Part shown: one piece after another, positions 63,075 through 64,000 of the stretch
How positions within the stretch are numbered: position 1 is the first letter of the stretch
Layout: each line of letters begins with the position of its first letter
Notes under the pieces: model-generated
Seen by the model: only the letters and a program-made list of their open reading frames with translations
Database searches by the model: none
Told to the model about the DNA's origin: nothing
DNA from: Chryseobacterium indologenes
GTDB lineage: Bacteria; Bacteroidota; Bacteroidia; Flavobacteriales; Weeksellaceae
Direction of reading: 5' to 3'
Assembly: GCF_001295265.1 (NCBI RefSeq)
Contig: NZ_LJOD01000006.1
Location: forward strand, 124,001 to 188,000
DNA: 64,000 nt
Position numbers and translations under genes: made by a program

Positions 63075-64000
63075 TTACTGATATCTCGTATGCTCTTTTG
63101 TTTTCACAAATAACTTTGTAACAGGCTTAAAGAACGCTTTATATTTCTCTGCATCAAACAACTGTGAATCGGTAAGAGCTTTATACGTCATCCAGACACC
63201 GAAAGGAAGAAGAATCAGATTAGGAAGCCATGCGGCCAGATAAGGGCTCATTTTTCCGCCCCAGGCTACGTTTTCAATTCCAAGATTCATCACATAAAAG
63301 ATGATGAAAATAATGATGGCTATGATCACCGGAAGTCCCATTCCTCCCTTTCTGATAATGGATCCTAAACTGGCTCCGATCAGGAAGAAGATGATACAGG
63401 TTACCGAATAGGAAATAATTCTTTGCTGATAGATGACAACCTTACTGAAGTATTTGATATTGGAACTGAATTCATTCTTTTTATCTGCTGCCGTTGTTTT
63501 CAGGCTCTCCAGATTATTATAGGAATTATAAAGAAGTTCCATTTTTTTATCTCCTTTTATTGTGTCTAATTTAATCTGTGATTTCGGAGCGGCTTTTGAT
63601 TTTACATTTTTATCCATGTAGCTGATGACCGAATTGGTACGGCTCAGGACATCAGTTCCGATGTTGGTGAAAAAATCAGCGTTGTCTTTTTTGTTTTTAG
63701 CCACCGTGGCGTTAAGCTGGCCGTAAGTCTGGAAACGGTAATCGTCTGTGATCTGTTCTTTTTCAATAGCTTTGTTAACGATTTCGCTGACATCGAAGTG
63801 AGAAACCAGCGTATCAAATTTAATAGCCTGATCCGGCTGCTTTTTTCTTACATTTTCTCCCTTTCCTGCAAAATTGTCTTCTAATATATAGCCATTATAC
63901 AGTTCCAGCTTCAGAAAGTTTTTATTGGCTATGGGTACAAATCTTCCTTTTTCAGCTACAATAGACCTCTGATTTTCATAGGTGCTGGCTTTTTTGTGAA
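63075..64000 (-). CDS. LptF/LptG family permease, C-terminal part (5' end outside window)
   Basis: The frame is open without a stop from 63075 to the right edge (~308 residues). The GTG at 63704 is internal, so this is a partial gene. The part near the edge is the periplasmic beta-jelly-roll (FLKLELYNGYILEDNFAGKGE), and the last third holds three membrane segments (IISYSVTCIIFFLIGASLGSIIRKGGMGLPVIIAIIIFIIFYVM, YLAAWLPNLILLPFGVW). LptF and LptG form the inner-membrane channel that extracts lipopolysaccharide for transport by the Lpt bridge. Which of the two cannot be told from this piece. A ~50-residue insertion rich in Lys/Asn (KNKKDNADFFTNIGTDVLSR) is unusual. Confidence 0.88.
   Translation of the reverse strand, partial: HKKASTYENQRSIVAEKGRFVPIANKNFLKLELYNGYILEDNFAGKGENVRKKQPDQAIKFDTLVSHFDVSEIVNKAIEKEQITDDYRFQTYGQLNATVAKNKKDNADFFTNIGTDVLSRTNSVISYMDKNVKSKAAPKSQIKLDTIKGDKKMELLYNSYNNLESLKTTAADKKNEFSSNIKYFSKVVIYQQRIISYSVTCIIFFLIGASLGSIIRKGGMGLPVIIAIIIFIIFYVMNLGIENVAWGGKMSPYLAAWLPNLILLPFGVWMTYKALTDSQLFDAEKYKAFFKPVTKLFVKTKEHTRYQ

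Overview
The window reads as chromosome of a Bacteroidetes (Flavobacteriia) bacterium, most likely Chryseobacterium or a close Weeksellaceae relative. Genus is inferred from gene content and style, not from a marker gene. The supporting signs are low G+C, TAnnTTTG-type -7 promoter elements, secreted proteins with type IX (T9SS) C-terminal sorting domains, the T9SS gene porQ beside cmk, GLPGLI and GEVED proteins, a TamL-type Omp85 lipoprotein, and SD-poor starts.

Layout. 1-4.7 kb: the 3' end of a membrane pyrophosphatase fused to an OmpA domain, an aminotransferase, an M28 peptidase lipoprotein, the C-terminal stub of an acetyltransferase, a VOC protein and a short endonuclease V-like protein. 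5-15.4 kb: T9SS cargo, a GLPGLI protein, a large SNF2 helicase, an SDR plus AraC pair and a FabH-like ketosynthase. 15.7-24.4 kb: a TPR sensor kinase, a YcaQ-type glycosylase, tRNA-Arg(CCT), a frameshifted secreted alpha/beta-hydrolase and an NAD(P)-binding protein. 24.5-31.6 kb: uvrA, a TonB-dependent receptor with a clear promoter and palindrome, a DUF2490 barrel, an HD hydrolase and a YegP-like protein.

32-38 kb is the accessory region. A lipoprotein with a GC-richer N-terminal half and an AT-rich C-terminal half carrying HELIH overlaps a small secreted protein gene. About 3.5 kb of AT-rich small secreted ORFs follow. Several are frameshifted, truncated or duplicated, and two displaced toxin-tail-like fragments are present. 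Near-identical terminator hairpins lie at both ends. I read this as a polymorphic-toxin locus with a graveyard of immunity cassettes. It is the best candidate here for an undescribed system.

39-46 kb is a fatty acid beta-oxidation cluster: a MarR regulator, a bifunctional FadB/FadJ-type enzyme, a thiolase and an acyl-CoA dehydrogenase. A REP-associated transposase with four REP-like hairpins sits inside it, and two 20-bp palindromes lie upstream of marR. 45.9-51.3 kb: an iron-type ABC ATPase and its FecCD permease are separated by three C1q-like secreted protein genes on the other strand, followed by a TlpA-like thioredoxin. 51.4-64 kb: a ferredoxin-type reductase, a SanA-like protein, TamL, a TrmH methyltransferase, a stress-type trio (unknown/holin-X/YtxH), cmk-porQ, pyrH-frr, two unknown exported proteins and the 3' end of an LptF/LptG permease.

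All calls come from reading the sequence by eye. No database search was run.
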